A stretch of DNA of 64,000 bases from JAFEBO01 sp036392375. GTDB taxonomy: Bacteria > Planctomycetota > Phycisphaerae > Phycisphaerales > UBA1924. Under the pieces are notes generated by a model. The model saw only the letters and a program-made list of their open reading frames with translations. It searched no databases and was not told the DNA's origin. The stretch is taken from contig DASVYC010000047.1 in NCBI GenBank assembly GCA_036392375.1, positions 18,973 through 82,972 on the forward strand. Direction: 5' to 3'. The position numbers and the translations under genes were made by a program. Shown here piece by piece: positions 1 through 9,958 of the stretch (the stretch's first letter is position 1; the number at the start of each line of letters is the position of its first letter).

Positions 1-3000
1 GCCGCCGCGGCGGGACAGCTCTCGGATCAGAACTTCCTCGCGGGCATCAACCACTTCACGAATCTCTCGGGCGCGGTGATCAACCACGGCCGGATCGAGA
101 CCGCCGACGGCGGCATGGCGGCGCTCGTCGGTCGTCATGTCGCCAACTACGGCACGATCGTCGCGCCGCAGGGCACCGTGGTGATGGCCGCGGGCAGCGA
201 TGTGTACGTCGGCGAAGCCGGCGGGCACGTCTTCGCGCGCATTCAGGGCGACGGCACCAACGCCGCGGAAGGCGTGCGAAACGACGGCGTGATCGAAGCC
301 CGGCGCGGCACGGCGATGCTTGCCGCGGGCGATGCGTACGGCATGGCGGTGATCAACACCGGCCGCCTGATGGCCCGCAACGTCAAGATCGACGGCGGCG
401 AGCGGGGCGAGGTGCGCGTCGCGGGCACGGTCGACGCCAGCGGCAAGGACTTGGGCGAGACCGGCGGGCGCGTGGAGATCACCGGCGAGAACATCGCGCT
501 CACCGGCGCGACCATCGACGTCTCCGGCGACAGCGGCGGCGGCACCGCCCTCATCGGCGGCGGACGCGAGGGCCAGGGCCTCGACCATGTCGCCAAGGGC
601 TTGTACGTCGATCAGCACACCACCGTGAACGCCGACGCGATCCGCAGCGGCGATGGCGGCGAGATCGTGCTCTTCTCGCGGAACGCGACGCGTTCGTTCG
701 GCCGCCTGCAGGCCCGCGGCGGCGTTGAGTCCGGCAACGGCGGGTTTGTCGAGACTTCCGGCGGCTGGCTGGCGCTCAAGGGCACGCCCGACACCGCGGC
801 TCGCGCGCTGTTGGGTATCGACGGCACGTGGCTGATCGACCCGCTCGACATCGAGATCGTCGCCGCGGCGCCCACCGTGGATGTCGGAGGCGGCCCGATC
901 TTTACGCCCACCGGCGGCGCCTCGAAGCTCTGGGTGGAGGATCTCAAGAACGCTTTCGCCTCCAGCAGCACGATCACGATCAAGACCGTTGGCACCGTCG
1001 GCGCCGGCAGCGGCAACATCACCTTCAATGCGATCTTCGATCTCCCGCCACCGGCGAGCCCGGTGCTGATCCGCACGCTCAACGTGCTGGCCGCGGGCAA
1101 CATTGTGATCAACCAGCGCATCGTGGACCAGAACGCGGCGGCGGGCGCGGGGTTGAATCTCAATCTCGCCGCGGGCGGGAACGTCAACGTCAACGCCCAG
1201 TTGCTGCTGCGTCAGGGCGTGCTCACCAGCAGCGGCGCGAACTTCTCCAGCAACAACCAGATCCGTGCCGCGGGTGTGAATCTGAATCACACCGGCGCGG
1301 TGAGCGTGCAATCGATCGCGTCGCAGTTCGTCGGCGGCACGAGCTCGATCTTCGTTCGCGGCTCGTCGTTCGACGCGACGCAGTCGCTCGCGACCGGCGG
1401 CGGCAACATCGACATCCAGACCACCACCGGCAGCGTGCGCTTCCTGGGTGCCGGATCGAGCGTGGACGCGGGCACCGGCAGTATCGTCGTCAAGGCCGGC
1501 GACCGCATCGAGAGCAACGCTTCCTTCAACGCCGCCAACGTGCGGATGGATGCGGCCACGCAGGCGTCGTACACACGCGACATCGTCGCGACGAACAACC
1601 TCGAGCTCCGGGCCAACGTGCTCGAGTTCAGCGGCCCGGGCACAATCAATCTCACTGCGCCGTCGATGATGCTCCGCGTCAACGACTTCGCCGACGCCGC
1701 CAGCCGCATCCGCTTCCTGTCGTCGATCAATCTCAACGGCAACGCGAACGTGCTGGCCGGCCGAGGCGAGTTCGTGGTCGCCGCGGGACGGGTCATCAAC
1801 CTCGCGCCCACGAACAAGTCGCTGCTGATCAACGCCGACACGGTCACAATCGACCCCGCCGCGTCGCTCATCTCCGGCGCGGGCGGGCGGCTGCGGTTCC
1901 AGACCCAGACCAGCGGCCGCGCGATCGCGCTGGGAAGCAGCGACGCCGGCGCACTGGCACTCAGCACCGCCGAGCTCGCCACCATCGGCAGCGGCTGGAC
2001 CAACATCGACTTCCTGAAGTCCGGTCAGTCCGGCGACATCCGCGTGGACAGCGCGACGCTGCTCGGCCCCTCGGCCAGCTTCCTGCTGGGTTCGGGCGCC
2101 CTGCGCCTCAACGACAATCTCACACTTTCCGGCGCGTTCACGACCAATGGGCGTGTCCTGGTCGGGGCGGGCAACATCCGGCTCACTGCGATCAGCACCA
2201 TCTTCGGCAGCTTCGTGGACGCAGGAGCCGCCAACGCGAACTTCATCGTGAGCGCGGGGTTCACGGACTTCCGCGCCGCGATCGGCTCGTCGTCGGCGCT
2301 CGCCAGCCTCGCGACCGTGGGCAGCGGCGAAGTCCGCCTCCGCAACCTGGTGCGCACCGGTGGCGCCAACTTCAGCGGCCCGGTCTATCTCGCCTCGGAC
2401 ACCACGTTCGCCGGCGGCCAGATCAACTTCATCGCCACCCTCGATTCGTTCAACACCGGCTTCTACAACGCGACTTTCCTCAACACCAGCACCACCTTCG
2501 GCGGCACGGTCGGCGGCACCCGGGCCCTGAACTCGCTGCTCACGACCGGCACCGCCGTCGTGAACGCACGCACCTTCACCAACGGCAACCAGACGTACGG
2601 CGGCGTGCTGGTCATCGGCGGCGGGGCATCCTCGCTCAACGCCGGTGGCGCGTTCACCGCTCTCGGCTCTACCGCCCTCGTCCGCACGACACGCATCAAC
2701 AGCGCCAGCGCCTACTTCGGCGGCACGATCGAGGCCACGCTCAGCGGCGCAGAGCTGACCGTCAACGCTCCCGGCGATATCTACTTCACTCAGGCGATCG
2801 GTGCCGCCAACCCGCTCGGGTCGCTCAGCGTCATCGGTGGCGGCCTCACCCACATCAACGACGTGGTCCGAGTCGGCTCGGGCCCGACCAACTTCATCAG
2901 CTTCGCCAACGCTGTCGTGCTCGATAGCAACGTCTCGCTCATCGGCCCGAACATCTCGTTCCTCAGCACGCTCGACTCGGGCCTCGGCGGCAACTTCGGC

Positions 3001-6000
3001 CTGACCGCGACCACTCCCAGCAGCGGCTTGCTCTTCGCCCAGAACGTCGGCGGCACGCGGGCGCTCTCGTTCATCAACACCGTCGGCAACGGCCGCACCG
3101 TGGCGCAGGGCAACATCAGCACGCTCGGCAACCAGGACTACAGCGCCTTCGAAGTCTCAGGCCTCGCCGGGAATCGGGCCCTGAGCTCGCTCGCCGGCAA
3201 CATCACGTTCAACGACGCCGTCGGCGCGACCAACAACACCGTCGGGCTGGAGATCGATGCCGCCGGCCTGACGACATTCAACAGCACCGTCGGCTCCGGC
3301 CTCGCCGGCACCGGAGCGCTCGCCGAGCTCCTCCGCAGCGGCGGCGGGGCGACCATCCTCCGCGGCGACACCACCACCGTCGGCCAGCAGTCCTTCGACG
3401 GCGATGTCCGCTTCGCCAAGCTCGGCCTCCAGACCATCAACGCTGGCGGCCCGATCACCATCACCGGGAAGTCCGAGCTCGAGACCAACGTCGACATGAT
3501 CGTCGGTGCCGCGGACCTGCGCGGCGCGGTCGATTCCATCGGCGGCCCGCGTGCGCTGCACGTCACCAGCGCCGGCCTCATCGACTTCGGCTCCACCATC
3601 GGTGCCACCGGCCCGCTCGCGTCGCTGCTCGTCGATGGCGGCGGCCAGACCCGCGTCACCACGCTCGTCGACGCCGCCACCGCGACGTTCAACAACGCCG
3701 TCAACCTCACCGGCAACACCGTCTTCCAGGGCGGCCCAATCACGTTCAACAGCACGCTCGATTCGCTCACCGCCAACGCTTTCGGCGCCGAGTTCAAGGG
3801 CAACGCCGGCCTCGGCACGCTCGACTTCACCCAGAACGTCGGCCAGTCGCGAGCCCTCGCGTTCCTGATCAGCCGCATCGACACGACGGTGAGGGCCAAC
3901 GTCTCGACCGCCAATCAGCAGCAGTTCGACAGGAACCTCGCGATCCTCGGGCCGTCCACATTCAACGCCGGTGGCCTCTTCAGCGTCGGCGGCAACACCC
4001 GTATCACCCGCCGCACCGACATCAACGCCAACGGCGTCACCTTCACCGGCCTCGTCGATTCCGGCGCGGCTCTCCCGCCCGCCGATCGCGGCGAGCTCTT
4101 CATCACCAGCCCCGGCGCGATCACCTTCGTCCAAGCCATCGGCTCCGCCGACGCCCTCCGCACGCTCGACGTCGCCGGCGGCGGCCTGACCACGATCAAC
4201 GCGACCATCGACGCCGACAACGCCGACTTCCGCAACGCCGCCGAGCTCGGAAGCAGCGTCACGCTCCGCAACGGCACCTACACGTTCCATCAGACGCTCG
4301 ACTCGGCCCTCGCCGGCCCGTTCGCTCTGAACACCCTGGGCGTCGGCACGTTGTCGTTCCTGAACACCGTCGGCGGCACGCGCGAGCTCCTCAGCCTCGA
4401 CGCACTCAATGCCGCCCAGACCGTGCTCGCCGCCAACGTCACCACCCGAGACTTCGCCCGCTTCGCCGCAACCCGCGTCGATGCCGACAGCCTGATCACC
4501 AGCACCAACGCCGGCGCGATCGACTTCGGCGTCGTCACCTCCGGCGGCGTGCCTCGCGATCTCGCCACCAACACCAGCGGCATCACCAGCTTCAATGGCG
4601 ACGTTGGCACCGCCGGCGCTCGCCTCGCCTCGCTCCGCACGCTGGGCAGCGGCGACGCGGTTCTCCGCGGCAACACGTTCACCACCGGCACGCAGTCCTT
4701 CGCCGCCAACGCGATCTTCGACTCGGGCGCGAACCAGACCATCGACGCCGGCGGCCCGCTCTTCGTCGGCGGCACGAGCACACTCCGTAACGATCTCCTG
4801 GTCCTCAGCAACGGCGCAACCTTCACCGGCGCCGTCGACGGCGACGCCGGCCCCGCCCGCTCGCTCACCGTCACCAGCGCGTCGCCCATCCTCTTCGGCG
4901 CGGCGATCGGGCAGACCAACGCCCTCCAATCCATCCTCGTCAACGGCGGCGGCGCGACCACGCTCAACACGCTCGTCCGAACCACCGCCGGGGGCAACGC
5001 CGACTTCCAGAACGCCGTGCTGCTCGGCAGCGACCTCAACCTGACCGGCGGGACCTTCCGCTTCGGTCAGACGCTCGACAGCGGCGTCGGTGGTCCCTTC
5101 GCCCTCGCCTCGACCGGCAGCAATTCGATCGAGTTCGTCGGCAACGTCGGCATCGGTTCGCTGCTCCGCTCGATCGACACCGCCCTCGCCGCCGACACCC
5201 GTCTGCACGCCGATCTCGCCGCCCGCGACGCGATCCGCCTGAGCACGCTCCGCCTGCTCGACGCCGCGAACAAGAACATCGCCAGCGCCACGAGCACCAT
5301 CGACTTCCTCGGTGCCGTCGCCGCCGATGCTGGCGCGGGCCTGAACGTTGCCGCTCCCGGCACCGTCACGTTCGCGAGCACCGTCGGCTCAGGCATCCCC
5401 GCCCTCGGTTCGCTCGGCTTCCTCAATCGCACCGGCGGCGGCCTCACCGTCCTCAACGGCAACACCGACACCGTCGGGCTCCAGGGCTTCGACGGCGATC
5501 TCGACGTCAACGGCCCGCTCACGCTCAACGCCGGCGGCGCCTTCGGCGTACTCGGTGCCACGCGGCTCTTCGGCAACACCGTCATCAATAGCAACGGCTA
5601 CCTCTTCAACGGCTCGGTCGACTCCGCCGGCGGCAGCCGCAGCCTGACCCTCAACAACACCGGCAGCGGCGAGTTCAAGAGCGGCGCGGGCTTCGGAAGC
5701 GCTCTGAGCGCCCTGACGATCAACGGCGTCGGCACCTCGACCTTCGCCGGCAACATCCGCATCGTCCCCGGCGGCTCGATGATCGTGAACCAGAGCGCGT
5801 TCATCGCCGGGCCGTCGGACTTCCGCGCCGGAACGATCACGTTCAACGGCACGCTCGACGCCGCCCCCGCCGCGGCGATCTCGGCTCTCGTGCTGGTCGC
5901 CGACGCGGCCAACTTCAACTTCAACGCGGGCGGCGTGAATGCTCTCACCTCGCTCGACGCCTCGGGCGTCACGCTTAGCCGCGTCGCCGGGGACGTGACG

Positions 6001-8106
6001 ACCACCGGCTCACAGCGTTTCGCGGGCTTGCTGCTCACCGGTGCCGCGGGCAGCCGCGTGTTCAACGGCTCGTCGCTGGCTTACGTCGGCGCCATCGACG
6101 CGGCAAACAACACCATCGGCATGATCGCCAACGGACCGGGCGGCGTCGGTTTTGCCAGCAACATCGGCCTCGGCGGCGTGGGAGGCACAAACCTCGCCCA
6201 GCTCCTCGTCTCCGGCCCCGCGACGCTCGCCGGCAACGTCCGCACCGTGGGAGGCACCTCGTTCGGCAACGCCCTCACCACCATCGGAGCCCGCACCATC
6301 GACGCAGCGGGCCTCTTCGTCGGCGGCCAGACCGTCCTCGGCGGCAACTTCACCGTCAACACGGCGAACGCCCAGTTCAACGGCAGCGTCGACTCCGCCG
6401 CCCCTGGGCTGGCCTCGATGCTCGTGAACGCCACCAACACCGCCGTCTTCGGCAACGGCATCGGTCAGAACGCGGCCCTCTCCACTTTCCGCAGCAACGC
6501 CTCCGCCACCGTGCTCCGCGGCAGCGGGCTCCGCACGCTCGCCAGCGGTCAGTCCTGGTTCGCCGGCGAGCTCCGCATCGACTCGCTCGGCGGCACATCG
6601 ACCATCAACACCGGCACGATCTTCATCGCCCGCGACGTCTTCACCGACGCCGCCGCCGCGAGCGCCGCCAACCTGTCTTTGCTCGCCAACGCCCCATCCA
6701 CGATCGAAGGCTCGGCAATCCGCATCGGCGGCAGCATCGGTCAGTCCTCGGTCGCTCCCTCGGGCACCCAGCGCTTCAACAACCTCACCCTCGGCGGCGC
6801 GATCGGCACGCCCAACATCGCAACCATCCTGCTCAGCAGAGGCTTCGACGCCCAGGGCCGCCTGATCGCGGCCAGCGTCAACGCCGGCGATCAGTTCTCG
6901 ATCGTCGCCAACAACATCGCCATGGCGCCCGGCCAGAAGCTCACGGCCATCGGCTCGTTGGGCCTCTTCGGCGCCTCTTCGATCACGCTCGGCGACGTCG
7001 CGACGCTCGGCAACCTGTCCGTCAACTCCCCCGTCATTCGCATCACCAGCCGCGGGGCCGCCAACCTGTTCAACAACACCGGCGGGATCGAAGGCGACAT
7101 CGGTACCGACATCGTCGCCGGCGGCACGATCTCGTTCAGCTCGACGCCCACGCTGCTCCCCGGGGCCGGCTCCTTCAGCTACTCCGCCGGCGGCGGGCCC
7201 GATCCGCTACTCGCGTCCTTCTCGTACCGCCAGTTGCCCAGCGCCATCAATCTCGCGACCTTCCGCGACCAGCGCGTCGGCAGCCCCCTGGGCCCGAGCT
7301 TCCTGCTCTTCCTCGACTTGGCGTCCCGCGGCCCGACGTCCACCAGCGTCGCCGAGACCAAGACCGTCCAACCGCCGCGGCTGGGCGAAGTCGCCCGCGT
7401 GCGCCAGTCGGTGGTCGTTGATCCGGCCGATCAGGAGCTCCTGCGTCAGCTCGGCCTGACCGTCCGCGGCGCGACCAACGAGGAGATCGTGGCCTCGTTC
7501 GCCGGGTACAGCTATTACGTGAACGTGCCGCAGAAGCTCCGCCCGAGCGTCGAGAACCGCGAGTACGTCGTGACCGCTGATCGTCTTTGGATGCAGGCGG
7601 TGGTCGAGCTCTCCAAGGTGTACAACGCCACCATGAAGCGCTCGGTGGTCAAAGATGGTGCCGGCACCGAGCAGCTCCGCGACGGCGAGCTTCGGCAGAT
7701 CTTCGAGGAGAGCTGGGACCGCTACATCGCGTCGTCCAACGCGCGATCCGAGGCCGAAGAGCTCCAGGGCTTCACGGAGCACTTGGTCTCGAGCCCGGCC
7801 GAGGTGGCGACGCGGCAGGAACTCGCCAACATCGGCCTGGTGCTCGCCAAGCTCGATGACCTGGGCCTCACCAAGCTCGAAGCCGGCATCCCGCGCGACC
7901 GTCTGCTGCAGCGCGTCCGCCCCGCCGCCCTGACGACCGCGGACATGACCGCGATCATCCGAACGGTCACGGCGTCGGGCGTGAAGCCCAACGTCGCCCC
8001 CGATGCGACGCCGGACGCCACACCCAGCCGCCCGACGACGCTGCCTCCAACGCAGCCCGCGGTCGCGGAGACCGCCACCAAGGTGCTGGAAGTGTCGAAG
8101 CGGTAA
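1..8106 (+). CDS. Giant filamentous-haemagglutinin-type repeat protein (5' partial)
   Basis: The reading frame is open from base 1, so the N-terminus lies outside the window; about 2,700 residues are visible. The first 100 residues carry the Gly/Asn-rich beta-helix pattern of the haemagglutination-activity (TPS) domain family, such as GRIETADGGMAALVG and VANYGTIVAPQGTVVMAAG. Residues about 250-2350 are Gly/Ala/Asn/Thr-rich degenerate beta-helix repeats with recurring LDS, GGTRAL and GGGxT motifs arranged in a higher-order period. The last 320 residues are different: charged, helical and probably globular (LRQLGLTVRGATNEE, ELSKVYNATMKRSV). There is no autotransporter barrel and no LPXTG-like anchor, so an extracellular or surface protein exported by a partner outside the window is likely. 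It converges with nuoN. Function (adhesion or matrix) is inferred. Confidence 0.8.
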   Translation, partial: AAAAGQLSDQNFLAGINHFTNLSGAVINHGRIETADGGMAALVGRHVANYGTIVAPQGTVVMAAGSDVYVGEAGGHVFARIQGDGTNAAEGVRNDGVIEARRGTAMLAAGDAYGMAVINTGRLMARNVKIDGGERGEVRVAGTVDASGKDLGETGGRVEITGENIALTGATIDVSGDSGGGTALIGGGREGQGLDHVAKGLYVDQHTTVNADAIRSGDGGEIVLFSRNATRSFGRLQARGGVESGNGGFVETSGGWLALKGTPDTAARALLGIDGTWLIDPLDIEIVAAAPTVDVGGGPIFTPTGGASKLWVEDLKNAFASSSTITIKTVGTVGAGSGNITFNAIFDLPPPASPVLIRTLNVLAAGNIVINQRIVDQNAAAGAGLNLNLAAGGNVNVNAQLLLRQGVLTSSGANFSSNNQIRAAGVNLNHTGAVSVQSIASQFVGGTSSIFVRGSSFDATQSLATGGGNIDIQTTTGSVRFLGAGSSVDAGTGSIVVKAGDRIESNASFNAANVRMDAATQASYTRDIVATNNLELRANVLEFSGPGTINLTAPSMMLRVNDFADAASRIRFLSSINLNGNANVLAGRGEFVVAAGRVINLAPTNKSLLINADTVTIDPAASLISGAGGRLRFQTQTSGRAIALGSSDAGALALSTAELATIGSGWTNIDFLKSGQSGDIRVDSATLLGPSASFLLGSGALRLNDNLTLSGAFTTNGRVLVGAGNIRLTAISTIFGSFVDAGAANANFIVSAGFTDFRAAIGSSSALASLATVGSGEVRLRNLVRTGGANFSGPVYLASDTTFAGGQINFIATLDSFNTGFYNATFLNTSTTFGGTVGGTRALNSLLTTGTAVVNARTFTNGNQTYGGVLVIGGGASSLNAGGAFTALGSTALVRTTRINSASAYFGGTIEATLSGAELTVNAPGDIYFTQAIGAANPLGSLSVIGGGLTHINDVVRVGSGPTNFISFANAVVLDSNVSLIGPNISFLSTLDSGLGGNFGLTATTPSSGLLFAQNVGGTRALSFINTVGNGRTVAQGNISTLGNQDYSAFEVSGLAGNRALSSLAGNITFNDAVGATNNTVGLEIDAAGLTTFNSTVGSGLAGTGALAELLRSGGGATILRGDTTTVGQQSFDGDVRFAKLGLQTINAGGPITITGKSELETNVDMIVGAADLRGAVDSIGGPRALHVTSAGLIDFGSTIGATGPLASLLVDGGGQTRVTTLVDAATATFNNAVNLTGNTVFQGGPITFNSTLDSLTANAFGAEFKGNAGLGTLDFTQNVGQSRALAFLISRIDTTVRANVSTANQQQFDRNLAILGPSTFNAGGLFSVGGNTRITRRTDINANGVTFTGLVDSGAALPPADRGELFITSPGAITFVQAIGSADALRTLDVAGGGLTTINATIDADNADFRNAAELGSSVTLRNGTYTFHQTLDSALAGPFALNTLGVGTLSFLNTVGGTRELLSLDALNAAQTVLAANVTTRDFARFAATRVDADSLITSTNAGAIDFGVVTSGGVPRDLATNTSGITSFNGDVGTAGARLASLRTLGSGDAVLRGNTFTTGTQSFAANAIFDSGANQTIDAGGPLFVGGTSTLRNDLLVLSNGATFTGAVDGDAGPARSLTVTSASPILFGAAIGQTNALQSILVNGGGATTLNTLVRTTAGGNADFQNAVLLGSDLNLTGGTFRFGQTLDSGVGGPFALASTGSNSIEFVGNVGIGSLLRSIDTALAADTRLHADLAARDAIRLSTLRLLDAANKNIASATSTIDFLGAVAADAGAGLNVAAPGTVTFASTVGSGIPALGSLGFLNRTGGGLTVLNGNTDTVGLQGFDGDLDVNGPLTLNAGGAFGVLGATRLFGNTVINSNGYLFNGSVDSAGGSRSLTLNNTGSGEFKSGAGFGSALSALTINGVGTSTFAGNIRIVPGGSMIVNQSAFIAGPSDFRAGTITFNGTLDAAPAAAISALVLVADAANFNFNAGGVNALTSLDASGVTLSRVAGDVTTTGSQRFAGLLLTGAAGSRVFNGSSLAYVGAIDAANNTIGMIANGPGGVGFASNIGLGGVGGTNLAQLLVSGPATLAGNVRTVGGTSFGNALTTIGARTIDAAGLFVGGQTVLGGNFTVNTANAQFNGSVDSAAPGLASMLVNATNTAVFGNGIGQNAALSTFRSNASATVLRGSGLRTLASGQSWFAGELRIDSLGGTSTINTGTIFIARDVFTDAAAASAANLSLLANAPSTIEGSAIRIGGSIGQSSVAPSGTQRFNNLTLGGAIGTPNIATILLSRGFDAQGRLIAASVNAGDQFSIVANNIAMAPGQKLTAIGSLGLFGASSITLGDVATLGNLSVNSPVIRITSRGAANLFNNTGGIEGDIGTDIVAGGTISFSSTPTLLPGAGSFSYSAGGGPDPLLASFSYRQLPSAINLATFRDQRVGSPLGPSFLLFLDLASRGPTSTSVAETKTVQPPRLGEVARVRQSVVVDPADQELLRQLGLTVRGATNEEIVASFAGYSYYVNVPQKLRPSVENREYVVTADRLWMQAVVELSKVYNATMKRSVVKDGAGTEQLRDGELRQIFEESWDRYIASSNARSEAEELQGFTEHLVSSPAEVATRQELANIGLVLAKLDDLGLTKLEAGIPRDRLLQRVRPAALTTADMTAIIRTVTASGVKPNVAPDATPDATPSRPTTLPPTQPAVAETATKVLEVSKR

Positions 8107-8132
8107 ACACCACGACGCACATTCTGTTGGGG

Positions 8133-8275
8133 CGGGCCCTTCCGGGCCCGACGCAGTTCGCCCAGCGCGTTCCTTGTCGCATCGCAGACCATGAAGCAGA
8201 GAGCGTGGGAGTTCCCACGCTCTCGAGTGCATTCGTTGGTTCTGGCGTTCTTCGGCGGGGCCTGGAAGGCCCCGC
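8133..8275. terminator. Three consecutive hairpins between convergent genes
   Basis: Three perfect inverted repeats fill the 199-nt gap between the convergent giant gene and nuoN. They are a 7-bp stem at 8133-8150 (CGGGCCC, loop TTCC), a 12-bp stem at 8199-8224 (GAGAGCGTGGGA) and a 9-bp stem at 8255-8275 (GCGGGGCCT, loop GGA). None has a T-tract. They could terminate both genes or be dispersed palindromic repeat elements. Confidence 0.45.
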
Positions 8276-8305
8276 TCCCACCGCCGGCTTCACCACTCCA
8301 GCGGA

Positions 8306-9958
8306 CTATCGGCCGCCGGTGAACCCGGGCACGGCCTGCTGCAGGTCCATCAGCGAGGGCGCGTTCGACTCCGCATTAGCCGCGGGCTTGTACTGCGGCA
8401 TGTAGCGGCCCGCGACTTCCGACTGGTTCATGAGTTGACCGGCGAGCACCGCCAGCAGCACCACGCCGCCGGCCGACACCAGGCCCGCAATCCGGCGTCC
8501 CGCGAAGGGCGCGTCCGAGGTCTGCTCGGCACGCGGGTGCGCCTCCTCCAGCAGCGGCAGGGCCATCAGCCGCAGATAGTAGAACGCCGCGATCGCGCTG
8601 TTGAGGCCCAGCACCACGACCAGCGGGATCTCGCCGGCGCTGACGGCGCTCGTGAAGAGCGGCAGCTTGCCGAAGAACCCGAGCAACGGCGGCAGTCCCA
8701 AGAGGCTCAGGGCGCATATCACCATCGTCCAACCCGCAACCGGGTGCGAGCGGCACAGGCCACGCAGATCATCGACGTGGTCGATCTCGCGGGTCTCCTG
8801 GTCCGAGCCCTTGGGCGCACGCTCGATGGACGCGAGAGCCGCGAAGCAGCCCACGTTCATGACGCCGTAGGAGAGCAGGTAGAAGAGCACCGCCGAGATG
8901 CCGCTCTTGGAGAACGAGGAGTCGCCGGGCCCGGCGATCACGCCGACGAGCATGTAGCCCGAGTGCGCGATCGAGGAGTACGCGAGCATGCGCTTGGCGC
9001 TTGTCTGCATCACCGCGAGGGTGTTGCCCACGGTCATGGTCAGCGCGGCGACCACCCACAGGGTGATGCGGATCGGCTCCGGCAGCGAGCCGCCCGAGCC
9101 CTCCGGGCCGAACCGCCAGCCGACGGTGCCGACGATGAGCAGGATCGCGAGGAACCCCGCGGTCTTGGGCACGAACGCGAGCACCGCCGATACGCCCGGG
9201 GCCGCGCCCTGGTAGACGTCGGCCGTGTAGAAATGCATGGGCACCGCGGCGATCTTGAAGAACAGCCCGAAGAGCGTGACGATGAGGCCCGCCATGCCCA
9301 ACGTCGAGATGCCGGTGACGGTGAAGATGTCGTAGATCTTGTTGAGGTTGGTGGTGCCGGTGGCTCCGTAGAGCAGGGCGAAGCCGTACAGGAACATCGC
9401 CGCGCCCAGAGCGCCCAGGAAGAAGTACTTGACGCCCGCCTCTTGGGCTCGATGCCGCGACGACGAGATCGCGACCATCACGTACGTGGGAAGGCTCGTG
9501 AGCTCGAGCGCCAGGAAGAGCCAGATGAGATCGTCGGCGGATGCGACCAGAAGCAGGCCCGTGAGCGAGAACAGATAGAACGCGTAGAACTCCGCCCGGT
9601 TGGAGCGCAGCGGGTTGAACGAGCCGCGGCCGGACGCGATGCGGGCCTCTTCCAGCCGGTCCACCGTGCCCGCCAGCAGCGGCAGCATGATCAACCCGAC
9701 GATGCAGATCAGGCACTTGACGAACGGCACCATCATCGGCAGCAGCGTCTGCCCGTGCTTGGGGTCGATCGCGGGCGTGCCCGGTCCGCCCGGGGTGGTG
9801 GTGATCGCCAGGTACAAGGCCGCGAGCAGGCCGAGGCCCGCGACACCCGCGGTCGCCTTGCGGACGGCCAGCGAGCGGCTGAGGCCCATGACCATCACCA
9901 CGCAGGTCGCCGCGAACAAGGCGATCTCGGGCCAGAGGTAGGCCAGACGTTCGATCAT
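8306..9958 (-). CDS. nuoN: NADH-quinone oxidoreductase subunit N
   Basis: This is the proton-pumping membrane subunit N of complex I, 550 aa, of the antiporter-like (Proton_antipo_M) family. The N-terminus MIERLAYLWPEIALFAATCV is typical of NuoN. It has many hydrophobic helices, and conserved pump-channel motifs are visible, including LALELTSLPTYVMVA, KYFFLGALGAAMFLYG and RMLAYSSIAHSGYMLVG. Length is slightly above the usual 480-500 aa because of a soluble tail after the last helix. It is the last gene of the nuoJKLMN run, and its start overlaps the nuoM stop by 4 nt, implying translational coupling. Confidence 0.96.
   Translation of the reverse strand: MIERLAYLWPEIALFAATCVVMVMGLSRSLAVRKATAGVAGLGLLAALYLAITTTPGGPGTPAIDPKHGQTLLPMMVPFVKCLICIVGLIMLPLLAGTVDRLEEARIASGRGSFNPLRSNRAEFYAFYLFSLTGLLLVASADDLIWLFLALELTSLPTYVMVAISSSRHRAQEAGVKYFFLGALGAAMFLYGFALLYGATGTTNLNKIYDIFTVTGISTLGMAGLIVTLFGLFFKIAAVPMHFYTADVYQGAAPGVSAVLAFVPKTAGFLAILLIVGTVGWRFGPEGSGGSLPEPIRITLWVVAALTMTVGNTLAVMQTSAKRMLAYSSIAHSGYMLVGVIAGPGDSSFSKSGISAVLFYLLSYGVMNVGCFAALASIERAPKGSDQETREIDHVDDLRGLCRSHPVAGWTMVICALSLLGLPPLLGFFGKLPLFTSAVSAGEIPLVVVLGLNSAIAAFYYLRLMALPLLEEAHPRAEQTSDAPFAGRRIAGLVSAGGVVLLAVLAGQLMNQSEVAGRYMPQYKPAANAESNAPSLMDLQQAVPGFTGGR

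Noticed and set aside
828..2927. 699-residue Arg/Gln-rich frame overlapping the giant surface protein
   Set aside because: An alternative-frame shadow of repetitive GC-rich DNA; no ribosome binding site, no domain, extreme composition.
3157..5208. 683-residue Glu/Gly/Val-rich antisense frame
   Set aside because: An antisense shadow of the same repeat protein; composition mirrors the Asn/Thr/Gly codons of the sense strand.
7207..8232. 341-residue antisense frame across the end of the giant gene
   Set aside because: It overlaps the hairpin cluster and the well-supported sense frame; no domain is seen.
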